Assembly (NCBI GenBank): GCA_964603325.1
Contig: CAZRUH010000002.1
Coordinates: 1-40,965 of the forward strand
Length of the DNA stretch: 40,965 nucleotides
Direction of reading: 5' to 3'
DNA from: LSNR01 sp964603325
GTDB taxonomy: Bacteria; Patescibacteriota; Minisyncoccia; Moranbacterales; UBA9337
Positions 16,194-24,515 of this stretch are shown one piece after another. The translations under genes were made by a program, and so were the position numbers. The notes under the pieces are model-generated. The model was not told the DNA's origin, made no database searches, and worked only from the letters and a program-made list of their open reading frames with translations. Each line of letters starts with the position of its first letter. Positions within the stretch are counted from its first letter, which is position 1.

Positions 16194-17615
16194 CTATTTA
16201 ATTTTCAAACTGATGGAATAAAACAGATTATCTTTGTTGATAAAAAACAAATTATCATTTATGCCGGAATAAACCACTTTCGTATCGGGATTGCCTGTGT
16301 TAAAAATATCATAAATGTTTCTGTGCGAACGACGATCAATTTCCGCCATCATAATTTTATTATCAACTGTAAAAATTATGTGTTCATAATCACGAAACCA
16401 TTCTACATTGTTAATATTTTTTAAAAATCTTGCAATATCAACTATTTCACCTTTTCTCCTGACAGGTTGAGTTTCCCACTTACGCAAGAAATAAACAAAA
16501 ATTTCTTTTTCATTCCAATAAACCATTTTTTTGCCATCATCAGAAAAATGTAAACCCAAAACTCCTGTACTTATTTTTTCCAAACTTCTGTCACCGTCAT
16601 CATTATTGTATAAATATAACTCTCCATTTTGAGAGATAATTGCCACTCTATCTTTATCATAAACAATAATTTTAAATTCATTACCTCCGGCAACTTTTAT
16701 GGTCTTGGTAGATATTTGTTCAGTGCGATTATTTCCCTTAACGCTTTTTCTGTAAATTATTCCATTTTGCTTTGATAAATAATAAAAATACGACCCCGAA
16801 AAATCATAGCCAAAAATATTTTTGACTAATACTTTTTTATTGCTTGTGCTTAAATCAAGTTTTAAGAGATTATTTTTGTGCATATAAAAAATCGCATTTT
16901 TTTCTTTTGAGCTCCAACGAAGCCATCTTATTTCCTTTTCTCCAATCAATTCATTTAAATTTATAATCTCCTTGTTTCCAATACTGATAACAAAATATTC
17001 TTTTTTGTTATTTTTTATCAATGGAACAATTAGACGACCTTCTTTTGGTGACCATTCAATGTTTTCCTTTTCCGTCTTTGAGAAAAAAAATCCATCAAAA
17101 GGAAATGCGTAACTGACTTTCTTTTTTTTGACATCAATAATTTTAACAATCGCTCCATTTTTTGTATTTTCTACCAGAGCAAATTTTCTATTGTCCGGAG
17201 AAATAAAAAAATTATCTACAGAGTCAGATAAATATTTCGTTTCCTCATATCTATTTTTTATCAAAAAAATGTTCCAGAATTCCGTAGATATGCCACTATG
17301 TATATGTATATTCTTAAACCAATCCTTAAATCCCGGTGCCTGAACCTTAAGAGAATGTTTCCCCGGCTTCAACCCATCAATGTGATATGAATAATTTAAA
17401 AAATTAATCACCCCCTTTGAAACAGGTTTGTTGTCAATAAAAACACTTATTTCCTTTGGGGTTGATTTTAGCGTAATGGATCCGGTATAGATAAATATCC
17501 CCCTATCAAAACTAAAACGATAACCCATCGCGTAAAAAACCACCAAAGGAGCTGTTGCCAAAAAAATAATCGCCAACAACCAAAAAAATATTTTCCTGGT
17601 TTGAGTTTCCGTCAT
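16194..17615 (-). CDS. PEGA-domain protein with beta-propeller-like repeats
   Basis: The protein has 473 residues. A membrane helix at about 8-30 is followed by GYRFSFDRG, a start I associate with Patescibacteria PEGA proteins. The PEGA domain spans about 42-108 (STPKEISVFIDNKPVSKG and GLKPGKHSLKVQAPGF). The remaining 360 residues contain recurring beta-strand blocks such as SPDNRKFALV, SPKEGRLIVPL and SDDGKKMVYW, consistent with a WD40/TolB-like propeller facing outward. PEGA domains are linked to surface layers and carbohydrate binding. The gene is first in the operon that runs to PBP1A; an inverted repeat at 17646-17666 lies in its promoter region. Confidence 0.85.
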   Translation of the reverse strand: MTETQTRKIFFWLLAIIFLATAPLVVFYAMGYRFSFDRGIFIYTGSITLKSTPKEISVFIDNKPVSKGVINFLNYSYHIDGLKPGKHSLKVQAPGFKDWFKNIHIHSGISTEFWNIFLIKNRYEETKYLSDSVDNFFISPDNRKFALVENTKNGAIVKIIDVKKKKVSYAFPFDGFFFSKTEKENIEWSPKEGRLIVPLIKNNKKEYFVISIGNKEIINLNELIGEKEIRWLRWSSKEKNAIFYMHKNNLLKLDLSTSNKKVLVKNIFGYDFSGSYFYYLSKQNGIIYRKSVKGNNRTEQISTKTIKVAGGNEFKIIVYDKDRVAIISQNGELYLYNNDDGDRSLEKISTGVLGLHFSDDGKKMVYWNEKEIFVYFLRKWETQPVRRKGEIVDIARFLKNINNVEWFRDYEHIIFTVDNKIMMAEIDRRSHRNIYDIFNTGNPDTKVVYSGINDNLFFINKDNLFYSISLKIK

Positions 17616-17645
17616 TTTTAGTTGAATTTTATTTATAACACTGCT

Positions 17646-17666
17646 AGACTGTTAAATAAACAGTCT
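17646..17666. promoter_or_regulatory. inverted repeat between divergent promoters (operator candidate)
   Basis: AGACTGTT and its exact complement AACAGTCT are separated by 5 bp. The repeat lies midway between two -10-like boxes: TATAAA on the minus strand (17637-17632, for the PEGA operon) and TATAAT on the plus strand (17676-17681, for tsaD). Neither promoter has a good -35, which would suit a site where a dimeric regulator binds. There is no U-run, so a terminator is unlikely. Confidence 0.5.
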
Positions 17667-17709
17667 GTTAATTAATATAATTTATTTAAACCGTTTTGTC
17701 CATAAAAAT

Positions 17710-18783
17710 ATGATTATTCTCGGCATTGAAACCTCTTGCGATGACACAAGCATATCCGCGGTAAAAATAAACGAAAAAAAACAAACTTTTAATGTTCTTT
17801 CCGATAAAATATCCTCGCAAATCAAACTGCATGCCAAATGGGGAGGCATTGTCCCCAATTTAGCCGCCAGAGAACATTCCAAAAATATTATTCCCATTCT
17901 AAAAAAAGCGCTAAAAGAAGCTTCAGTTAGTGTTTCCGATATAAATTTAATTTCCGTTACGCAAGGACCGGGTCTTATTCCCTCACTTCTTATCGGTTCC
18001 AATTTTGCCAAAACCCTGTCTTATCTTTGGCGAAAACCGTTAATGGGAATTCATCATATTGAGGGACATATTTATGCCGGATTACTTTCCTCGGTCAAAA
18101 AAAATAACTCTCTTGATAAAATAAAATTTCCCGCACTGATTCTTATAGTATCCGGTGGACACACTCAATTAATAACGATGAGACATCATCTTGATTATAA
18201 TATTATCGGCGAAACACAGGATGATGCTGTTGGTGAGGCTTTTGACAAGGTTGCCAGAATTTTGGATCTTGACTATCCGGGTGGTCCCATAATATCCAAA
18301 AAAGCGCTTTTTTTTACCAACAAATCAACTTTTTCCTTTCCTCGCCCAATGATTGATTCTCCGGATTTAAATTTCTCTTTTTCAGGATTGAAAACGGCCG
18401 TTTTATACAAAACAAAAGAACTAAAAAAACACTTAAACAAAAAAGATTTTTTAAAAAAAATACCGGAAATATGCTTTGAATTTCAACAATCTTGTATTGA
18501 TGTTTTGATACACAAAACGGTTATCGCATCTAAAAAATTTAACCCTCAAACACTTATTTTATCCGGCGGGGTTAGCGCCAATAAAGAATTACGAAAACAG
18601 TTTAAAAATCAATTTAAAAATATCCAATATTTAACCCCCGATCCGTTATACACTTCCGACAATGCCACTATGATTGCTTTAGCGGGATATTTTCGTTGGA
18701 AAAACATGGAAAAATCCGAAAAAGAAAAAACTTTGCAAAATTGGAAAACTTTGCAAGCGGATGCAAACCTAAATTTTTGTTAA
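17710..18783 (+). CDS. tsaD: tRNA N6-adenosine threonylcarbamoyltransferase TsaD
   Basis: TsaD transfers the threonylcarbamoyl group from threonylcarbamoyl-AMP to A37 of ANN-reading tRNAs, working in the cytoplasm with TsaB and TsaE. The 357-residue length is typical. Seen are the ASKHA start ILGIETSCDDTSISAV (3-18), the metal-binding H116-x3-H120 in HHIEGH, LIVSGGHTQL, and GETQDDAVGEAFDKVARIL. The C-terminal ILSGGVSANKELR and SDNATMIALAGY are also present. All family motifs are intact. The gene diverges from the PEGA operon across a 94-bp gap that holds the inverted repeat. Confidence 0.97.
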   Translation: MIILGIETSCDDTSISAVKINEKKQTFNVLSDKISSQIKLHAKWGGIVPNLAAREHSKNIIPILKKALKEASVSVSDINLISVTQGPGLIPSLLIGSNFAKTLSYLWRKPLMGIHHIEGHIYAGLLSSVKKNNSLDKIKFPALILIVSGGHTQLITMRHHLDYNIIGETQDDAVGEAFDKVARILDLDYPGGPIISKKALFFTNKSTFSFPRPMIDSPDLNFSFSGLKTAVLYKTKELKKHLNKKDFLKKIPEICFEFQQSCIDVLIHKTVIASKKFNPQTLILSGGVSANKELRKQFKNQFKNIQYLTPDPLYTSDNATMIALAGYFRWKNMEKSEKEKTLQNWKTLQADANLNFC

Positions 18784-19131
18784 AAATTTTGAAATTATTT
18801 ATACAATATAATAAAATACAAAAGAAATGAAAAAGAAAATCGTTCTAAATTCTTGTCTCGGGAAAAATTGTCCAAGTGACAAACAATAAGATAATTTTAA
18901 AACGAGCAGACAAAATTATAAAAAATCTGTTTATGGTTGTTCTGAATATTCCGATAAAAAACTGACCAAAAAACCACCCATTCCGATTGTTAAGAAAAAA
19001 TATACCCGATAAGTGAAAATAGAATTGAAGTATCCGATGGTTATTGCGAGAGACGCAGAAAGAAAGAATAAAACAAAATAAGTAAGGCACTAAAGGATTC
19101 TAAAAAATAATTTAAAATACGATAATCGTTT
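18784..19131. other. tsaD-valS intergenic region with a broken lysine-rich frame
   Basis: No intact gene is supported in this 348-bp gap. From ATG 18827 a plus-strand frame reads 20 codons (MKKKIVLNSCLGKNCPSDKQ), TAA, 40 codons (including VYGCSEYSDKKLTKKPP), TAA, then 22 codons to TAA at 19079. This could be a decayed small gene or chance. The 81-codon frame on the opposite strand (18845-19090) looks like the antisense of the lysine-rich tract and is not accepted. The valS promoter should lie here but no clear one was seen. Confidence 0.4.
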
Positions 19132-21819
19132 ATGATAAAAGAAAAACTGCCAAAACAATACAATCCAAAAAAAACCGAAAATTATATTTACAAAAAATGG
19201 GAAAATTCCGGATATTTTAATCCCGACAATTTAAATTTATCCAAAAATGCTCCTTCTTATACAATTGTTCTTCCTCCGCCAAACATTACCGACAAACTTC
19301 ATTTGGGACACTCTTCAATGCTGGCAATAGAAGATTTGTTAATTCGCTTTCACAGAATGAAGGGATATAAAACTCTGTGGATTCCCGGAACTGATCACGC
19401 AGCTATTGCCACTCAAAATGTGGTGGAAAAAAAGATTTTAAAAGAAACCGGAAAAACCAGACACGATCTGGGCAGAGAAAAATTTCTAAAAGAAGTTTGG
19501 GATTTTTTAAAAACCACCCAAACTACAATTCTAAAACAAACTCGCAAAATGGGAGCCAGTCTTGATTGGTCAAGGGAAGCATTTACCCTTGATAAACAAA
19601 GACAAAAAGCGGTAGCTCAAATGTTTTCCGAGATGTATAAAGAGGGTGTCATTTATCAAGGGGAAAGAATTGTTAACTGGTGTCCTCGTTGCCATTCTAC
19701 TTTAGCAGATGATGAGGTTGAACATCAGAAACAAAAAGCGAAATTTTACACTTTTAAATATTGGAAAGGCTTTCCCATTTCCATATCAACCACCAGACCG
19801 GAAACAAAACTTGGAGATACTGCCGTAGCTGTCAATCCCGGAGATAGGCGCTATCAAAAATATATCGGAAAAATTTTTAATGGAAAATTTTGCGGATTAT
19901 CATTAAAAATTAAAATTATTTCTGACCGAGAGGTTGATATGAATTTGGGAACCGGAGCCCTTGGTGTTACTCCGGCACATTCTATAACCGACTGGAAGAT
20001 GGCTGAAAAAAATAATTTGGAAATCAAAAAAGTAATCAATGGGGATGGAAAAATCTATTCGGAATTTAAAGATTTTTCCGGATTGACCACTAAGAAGGCC
20101 AGGGAATTGGTTATTGAAAAATTAAAAAAAGATAATTTGTTGGAAAAAGAAGAAGAAATTGAAAACTCTCTATCCGTTTGTTATCGTTGCGGTACTGCCA
20201 TTGAACCATTGCCATCTAAACAATGGTTTGTTTCCGTTGATAAAAAAATTAAGCGCTTACACAATAAGTCATTAAAAGATAAGGCTATTGAAGTTGCCAC
20301 CAATAAACAAATATCATTCATTCCTTCTCGCTTCAAAAAAAAGTATATCAATTGGATGGAGAATCTTCACGACTGGTGTATTTCCAGACAAATTTGGTTT
20401 GGGCATCGCATTCCCGTGTGGTATAAAAAAAATAAAAGCAATCATTTAGCAAAAAAAGAAATTTATGTCGGAATCAAACCGCCAAAAAATATCCAAAATT
20501 GGAAACAAGATGAAGATGTTTTGGACACATGGTTTTCTTCCGGAATGTGGACCTTTTCTACGCTGGGTTGGCCTGATAATTTTAAAAATGGAAAAAAATA
20601 CGGTGATTTAAATAATTTTCATCCCACTCAAGTTTTAGAAACCGGTTATGAAATTTTAACTCTCTGGGTTTCCAGAATGATTATGATGAGCTTGTTTGCT
20701 GTTGGGGAAATACCTTTTGAAAATGTTTATTTACATGGAATGGTTTTGGATGAACATGGAAAAAAAATGAGCAAATCAAAAGGAAACGGCATTGACCCCA
20801 TTGAAGTAATTGACAAATTTGGCACCGATGCCGTTCGTTTATCGTTATTAATCGGCAACACTCCCGGAAATGATTTGCGTATCAATGAAAAAAAAATTGA
20901 AGGCTATAGAAATTTTATAAACAAATTGTGGAATATAAATAGATATATTTTGTCAACGGTTGATTTTAACGGAAAAAAAACACCCGATGATAAAACTGGT
21001 CTTAATTTAACAATATCGGATATATGGATTTTAAATAAAATGAAATCAACCATTATTCAAACAACTTCCGATATTAAAAACTACAAATTTTCTCAAGCCG
21101 GGGAAAGATTATATAATTTTACTTATAGAGATTTTGCAGACTGGTATTTGGAAATCAGTAAATTTGAAAAAAATAAAAAGGAAAAAAATATCATTTTAGA
21201 AATTATTCTCAAGGATTTGTTGAAACTTTGGCACCCATTTATTCCATTTATCACTGAAACCATTTGGGAACAAATCAGTGATAATGATGACTTGTTGATG
21301 ATTTCTTCGTGGCCAAAAACAAAAAAATACTCCTTATTATTAAAAAATAAAACCAACTATAATTATTTTGAAATAATACAAAAAACAATTATTGCCATCA
21401 GAAATGCTCGCGCTGAAAACAAAATAAATCCCACCGAAAAAATTGATGCTGTTCTGTATTCAAAAAAACATTTTGATACTCTGACAAACTCAAGCATTTT
21501 GCTAAAAAAATTAAGAACGGGAATTAAGAGTGTAGAAATAAAAAGAACGGGACAAAAAATTAACAATGCCATATACATAAAAGAAAATGATATTGATATT
21601 TATTTGATTATAAATATCAATAAAGAGAAAGAAATTGAAAGAGTTGTCAAAGAGTTGTCAAACCTTAAAAACTATACAAACATTTTAAAAAAGAAATTGT
21701 CCAACAAAAACTTTATAAAAAAAGCGCCCAAACAAATTGTTAACAATGAGAAAAATAATTTATTAAAGTCAAAAGAAAAAATAACCAAACTTGAAAAATA
21801 CCTAAAAAACCTAGAGTAA
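19132..21819 (+). CDS. valS: valyl-tRNA synthetase
   Basis: This class I aminoacyl-tRNA synthetase charges tRNA-Val, and its CP1 domain edits misactivated threonine. The 895-residue length is typical for bacterial ValS. The HIGH-type motif HLGH is at 57-60 (PPPNITDKLHLGH) and the KMSKS motif at 545-549. The editing domain is visible around 220-300 (ISTTRPETKLGDTAVAVNP). The anticodon-binding domain follows, and a Lys-rich coiled-coil arm ends the protein (about 830-895), a ValS hallmark. The gene is complete, with 5 bp separating it from the PrsW-like gene. Confidence 0.97.
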   Translation: MIKEKLPKQYNPKKTENYIYKKWENSGYFNPDNLNLSKNAPSYTIVLPPPNITDKLHLGHSSMLAIEDLLIRFHRMKGYKTLWIPGTDHAAIATQNVVEKKILKETGKTRHDLGREKFLKEVWDFLKTTQTTILKQTRKMGASLDWSREAFTLDKQRQKAVAQMFSEMYKEGVIYQGERIVNWCPRCHSTLADDEVEHQKQKAKFYTFKYWKGFPISISTTRPETKLGDTAVAVNPGDRRYQKYIGKIFNGKFCGLSLKIKIISDREVDMNLGTGALGVTPAHSITDWKMAEKNNLEIKKVINGDGKIYSEFKDFSGLTTKKARELVIEKLKKDNLLEKEEEIENSLSVCYRCGTAIEPLPSKQWFVSVDKKIKRLHNKSLKDKAIEVATNKQISFIPSRFKKKYINWMENLHDWCISRQIWFGHRIPVWYKKNKSNHLAKKEIYVGIKPPKNIQNWKQDEDVLDTWFSSGMWTFSTLGWPDNFKNGKKYGDLNNFHPTQVLETGYEILTLWVSRMIMMSLFAVGEIPFENVYLHGMVLDEHGKKMSKSKGNGIDPIEVIDKFGTDAVRLSLLIGNTPGNDLRINEKKIEGYRNFINKLWNINRYILSTVDFNGKKTPDDKTGLNLTISDIWILNKMKSTIIQTTSDIKNYKFSQAGERLYNFTYRDFADWYLEISKFEKNKKEKNIILEIILKDLLKLWHPFIPFITETIWEQISDNDDLLMISSWPKTKKYSLLLKNKTNYNYFEIIQKTIIAIRNARAENKINPTEKIDAVLYSKKHFDTLTNSSILLKKLRTGIKSVEIKRTGQKINNAIYIKENDIDIYLIININKEKEIERVVKELSNLKNYTNILKKKLSNKNFIKKAPKQIVNNEKNNLLKSKEKITKLEKYLKNLE

Positions 21820-21824
21820 ACCGA

Positions 21825-22403
21825 ATGTTTTTAATTAAAACCATTTTAATTTATGCACAATCTTTTTTTTGGGGAATAATTTCTGCCGGATTGGCTTTGG
21901 TTTTTCAAGTTTTTGCAACTATATTTACGGGAAACATTAATTTAAATATTTTGTCCATTTCCTCAATATTTTTTTTGGTTTTAATTGTTTTTCTTGAAGA
22001 AATATTTAAATATTTTGTTATTTTAAAAAAAATAATTCATTTATCTGTTAACAAAATAAATACCCTTGTGCTTGCTTGGTTATTTGGAACAGGTTTTTCA
22101 TTTTTTGAATTATTGATACTTATTCAAAAAAATATCAATTTAAACAAAATAAACCTTGCGGAAATATTTTTGTTGCATATATTAACATCCGGTATTTTTG
22201 GGTATTTTATTATCACAAAAAAAAGCCCAAGAAAAAATGTTTTATTCTTCGCCTTTCCTTTTTTCACTCACATTTTTTATAATTTTGCTTCTTTATATAT
22301 AAATTATAAAGTGTTTTATTTGAAATTATCAATTATATCGTTTTTGTTATTGGTTAATTTTTTATTATTTTCATTGTTAATAAAAAAACTTGCCCAAGAA
22401 TAG
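21825..22403 (+). CDS. PrsW-like intramembrane protease family protein
   Basis: The protein has 192 residues, nearly all in membrane helices. The spaced motifs fit PrsW and the wider CPBP-type glutamic protease group: FLEEIFKYFVI (EExxK), FGTGFSFFELLIL (Glu after a Gly/Phe helix), LLHILTSGIFGYF (first His) and FFTHIFYNF (second His). PrsW in Bacillus cuts an anti-sigma factor; other members have unknown substrates. The gene begins 5 bp after the valS stop and so is probably co-transcribed. Its end overlaps the region of the hsp20 promoter. The family assignment rests on motif spacing rather than close similarity. Confidence 0.6.
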   Translation: MFLIKTILIYAQSFFWGIISAGLALVFQVFATIFTGNINLNILSISSIFFLVLIVFLEEIFKYFVILKKIIHLSVNKINTLVLAWLFGTGFSFFELLILIQKNINLNKINLAEIFLLHILTSGIFGYFIITKKSPRKNVLFFAFPFFTHIFYNFASLYINYKVFYLKLSIISFLLLVNFLLFSLLIKKLAQE

Positions 22404-22418
22404 CAAGTGTTTTATAAT
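22390..22418 (+). promoter_or_regulatory. promoter of the small heat-shock protein gene
   Basis: TTGCCC (22390-22395), a 17-bp spacer and a perfect TATAAT (22413-22418) overlap the end of the PrsW-like gene. A 6-bp inverted repeat ACTTGC/GCAAGT (22388-22408) overlaps the -35 and is followed by TGTTTT. It could be an operator or a weak terminator for the upstream gene. Confidence 0.65.
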
Positions 22419-22444
22419 AGTAATATAAAAATGAAAATAAACAA

Positions 22445-22480
22445 CATGTGTTGCGCTTAAGTGATTGGGCGCAACGTGTG
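22445..22480 (+). promoter_or_regulatory. hairpin in the hsp20 leader (RNA thermometer candidate)
   Basis: The predicted transcript folds CAUGUGUUGCGC (22445-22456) onto GCGCAACGUGUG (22469-22480). Nine Watson-Crick and three adjacent G-U pairs enclose a 12-nt loop. It ends 9 nt before the ATG at 22490. It is not a CIRCE element (no TTAGCACTC) and has no U-run. Confidence 0.5.
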
Positions 22481-22489
22481 AAATTATGT

Positions 22490-23047
22490 ATGACAAAACA
22501 AAAAAAATCATTTATGGAAAAACTAATAGGATCAAAAAGGGAAGATGTTTCCGTTGAAGAACCGACAACAAACTCTGTAAGCATGAATGTATCGTCCGAT
22601 GATAAAGCCACCGACATAGATGTTCCCCAAACCCCTCAAGCGGAAATGTCCACTCAAATAAATGATATTCCTTCTACCAATGAGGGTGATTGGTCAACTT
22701 CAGACGAAGAAAGTGGTGAGGGTCAATTAACCATAGATGTTTATCAAACTGATGATGACATAATTATAAAATCAACTATTGCCGGCGTTAATCCGGAAGA
22801 TTTGGATGTTTCCATAAATAACGATATGATAACCATCAAAGGTGAGCGAAAATTTGAAGATGAAGTAAGCGAAGATAATTTCTACTACCAAGAATGCTAT
22901 TGGGGAAGTTTTTCTCGCTCAGTTGTTCTACCCGTTGATGTTGTTGCGGAAAAAATTGAAGCATCTTTAAAAAACGGAATTCTTACCATTAAACTTCCCA
23001 AAGCGGATACTAATAGGACAAAAAAAATTAAAGTTCGCGGATTTTAA
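22490..23047 (+). CDS. small heat-shock protein (Hsp20/alpha-crystallin)
   Basis: Hsp20 proteins are ATP-independent holdases that bind unfolding proteins as oligomers. From ATG 22490 the protein has 185 residues. A variable acidic N-terminus (about 1-75) is followed by the alpha-crystallin domain (about 80-180), with GQLTIDVYQTDDDIIIKSTI, GVNPEDLDVSINNDMITIKG and the signature ASLKNGILTIKLPK. The frame is open upstream to a GTG at 22448, but that start falls inside the leader hairpin, so I prefer ATG 22490. A later ATG at 22514 (MEKLIGSKRE) is also possible. It has its own promoter and terminator. Confidence 0.93.
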   Translation: MTKQKKSFMEKLIGSKREDVSVEEPTTNSVSMNVSSDDKATDIDVPQTPQAEMSTQINDIPSTNEGDWSTSDEESGEGQLTIDVYQTDDDIIIKSTIAGVNPEDLDVSINNDMITIKGERKFEDEVSEDNFYYQECYWGSFSRSVVLPVDVVAEKIEASLKNGILTIKLPKADTNRTKKIKVRGF

Positions 23048-23072
23048 TTATAATTAAAATCTTTTTTAAATT

Positions 23073-23106
23073 AAAACAAGCCGGCGAATTACAGGCTTGT
23101 TTTTTG
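23073..23106 (+). terminator. intrinsic terminator of hsp20
   Basis: AAAACAAGCC (23073-23082) pairs with GGCTTGTTTT (23094-23103) around an 11-nt loop, and the T-run continues to 23105. It lies 26 bp after the hsp20 stop. It is also convergent with hypD and could work in both directions. Confidence 0.85.
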
Positions 23107-23188
23107 CAGTGTCTCAAAATCCGAAAATTGGTTAGATAAATATAGTAGGACGAAATTGGTTAAGCGAACGAACTTAGAATAACAAATT

Positions 23189-24220
23189 TTACTCAAACTG
23201 ACTCTTAAAAATCACATTGCAAGCTCCTTCAACTGAAACCATACATGGGCCAATGGGATTTTCCGGCACACATTTTTTACCAAACATCGGACATTGCTTT
23301 GGTGTTTTTAAACCACGAATAATTTCTCCGCAACTGCAACCAATCGGTTCCTTTGATTTGGAAAAATCAACTTTGTTTAAAATATCTTTATAAATTATTT
23401 TTGCATCTTGCCGAGCATATTTTTTTTTCAACTCCAAACCGGAACCCGGAATATCTCCAAATCCTCGCCAGTTTCCACTATTAACTTCAAAAACATCAAA
23501 AATTATTTTTCTCGCTTTTAAATTTCCTCCTGTTTCAACAACCCTATCATATTGATTTTCAACATCTTTTCGATTTTCCGCAATTTGTTTAAGCAACAAA
23601 TAAATTCCCTCCAGAACATCTTTTGCTTCAAATCCCGCAATAACTTGGGCTACTTTCATTGACTTATACACATTTACTCCAACAATAGCACTCACATGTC
23701 CGGGATTAATGAAGCCATCAATTTTAATTTCACCGATTTTTAATAAAGCTTCCATTGCCGGCAAAAAAAGTTTATGAGCAGAATAAATATTCAAACCTTT
23801 TTTAACCGCATAAGCCGTCATCGGAGTTGTTGTGTCAAAACCAATTCCGAAAAAAACTAATTTTGAAAAATTTTTTTGTATTTTCAAAGCATCTTCCACG
23901 GAGTAAACATCAAAAACCTTAGCGCCCTTTTCACGAGCGTCATTTAAACTTCCAAATACTCCCGGAACTCTCAAAACATCACCATAAGTTGCTATGGGAA
24001 TTCCGGACAATGCCAAACTGACAATTGCATCAACGTCTTTTTGTGCCGTTACGCAAACCGGACAACCGGGACCGGTTATCAAGTTTACATTTTCCGGCAA
24101 AATATTTCTAATTCCAAACCGACTGATTGCCTGAGTGTGTGTTCCGCAAACTTCCATTAGGTTTATGTTCCGCCCAATTTTTTTCGCCACCGTTTTAATA
24201 TTTTTTAACGTTTTTTGCAT
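23189..24220 (-). CDS. hypD: hydrogenase maturation factor HypD
   Basis: HypD, with HypC, is the iron-sulfur scaffold on which the Fe(CN)2CO unit of NiFe hydrogenases is built. The 343-residue length is typical. Conserved cysteines are C25 in MEVCGTHTQ, and C53 and C56 in GPGCPVCVT. The C-terminal cluster is C295, C297, C310, C317, C326 and C334 in the pattern CSCGEIIRG, CPMFGKKC and GPCMVSVEGAC. Every functional cysteine known in the family is retained, so the protein looks active. It is last in the operon that begins with murA. No hydrogenase structural gene or hypA, B, E or F is in the window. Confidence 0.95.
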   Translation of the reverse strand: MQKTLKNIKTVAKKIGRNINLMEVCGTHTQAISRFGIRNILPENVNLITGPGCPVCVTAQKDVDAIVSLALSGIPIATYGDVLRVPGVFGSLNDAREKGAKVFDVYSVEDALKIQKNFSKLVFFGIGFDTTTPMTAYAVKKGLNIYSAHKLFLPAMEALLKIGEIKIDGFINPGHVSAIVGVNVYKSMKVAQVIAGFEAKDVLEGIYLLLKQIAENRKDVENQYDRVVETGGNLKARKIIFDVFEVNSGNWRGFGDIPGSGLELKKKYARQDAKIIYKDILNKVDFSKSKEPIGCSCGEIIRGLKTPKQCPMFGKKCVPENPIGPCMVSVEGACNVIFKSQFE

Positions 24221-24285
24221 AAAACTGTTTCTGCTTTTTTAAATTACCAAAGTTGCAATATTTTTAACAATTTTACTTTCCACCA

Positions 24286-24510
24286 TTATTTTTTAATATT
24301 TTTGGTTTCTTCATTTTTGTATTCAAGTATTTTTTTTGCTTCTTTTTTGTTTATTTTTTCAATCGCAAAACCTGCATGAATAATGACAAATTCTCCAATC
24401 TTAATATCTGAGATCAATGAAATATTGACTTCTTTTTTTATGCCATTAAAATCAACTATGGCATGATTATTTTTGATTGATTTTATCTTTCCCGGAAAGG
24501 CTAAGCACAT
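24286..24510 (-). CDS. hypC: hydrogenase maturation chaperone HypC
   Basis: HypC is a small chaperone that works with HypD and the hydrogenase large subunit. From ATG 24510 the protein starts MCLAFPGKIKSI, the canonical form in which Met is removed and Cys2 becomes the essential N-terminal cysteine. An earlier in-frame ATG at 24519 (adding MKH) overlaps the upstream stop as ATGA, a coupling arrangement. Starting there would bury the cysteine, so I chose 24510. The product has 74 residues, normal for the family, with a Lys-rich tail. It lies 65 bp before hypD. Confidence 0.92.
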   Translation of the reverse strand: MCLAFPGKIKSIKNNHAIVDFNGIKKEVNISLISDIKIGEFVIIHAGFAIEKINKKEAKKILEYKNEETKNIKK

Positions 24511-24515
24511 ATGTT

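Noticed and set aside
18845..19090. 81-residue hydrophobic protein on the minus strand between tsaD and valS
   Set aside because: Its composition (Phe, Ile, Leu) is what antisense of a lysine-rich AT-rich tract gives; no start context or motif supports it.
22445..22480. CIRCE element upstream of hsp20
   Set aside because: The arms GTTGCGC/GCGCAAC and the 12-nt spacer do not match the TTAGCACTC-N9-GAGTGCTAA consensus.
22354..22617. 87-residue minus-strand frame overlapping the hsp20 start
   Set aside because: It covers the hsp20 promoter, leader and coding start in antisense; the Hsp20 frame is clearly the real one.
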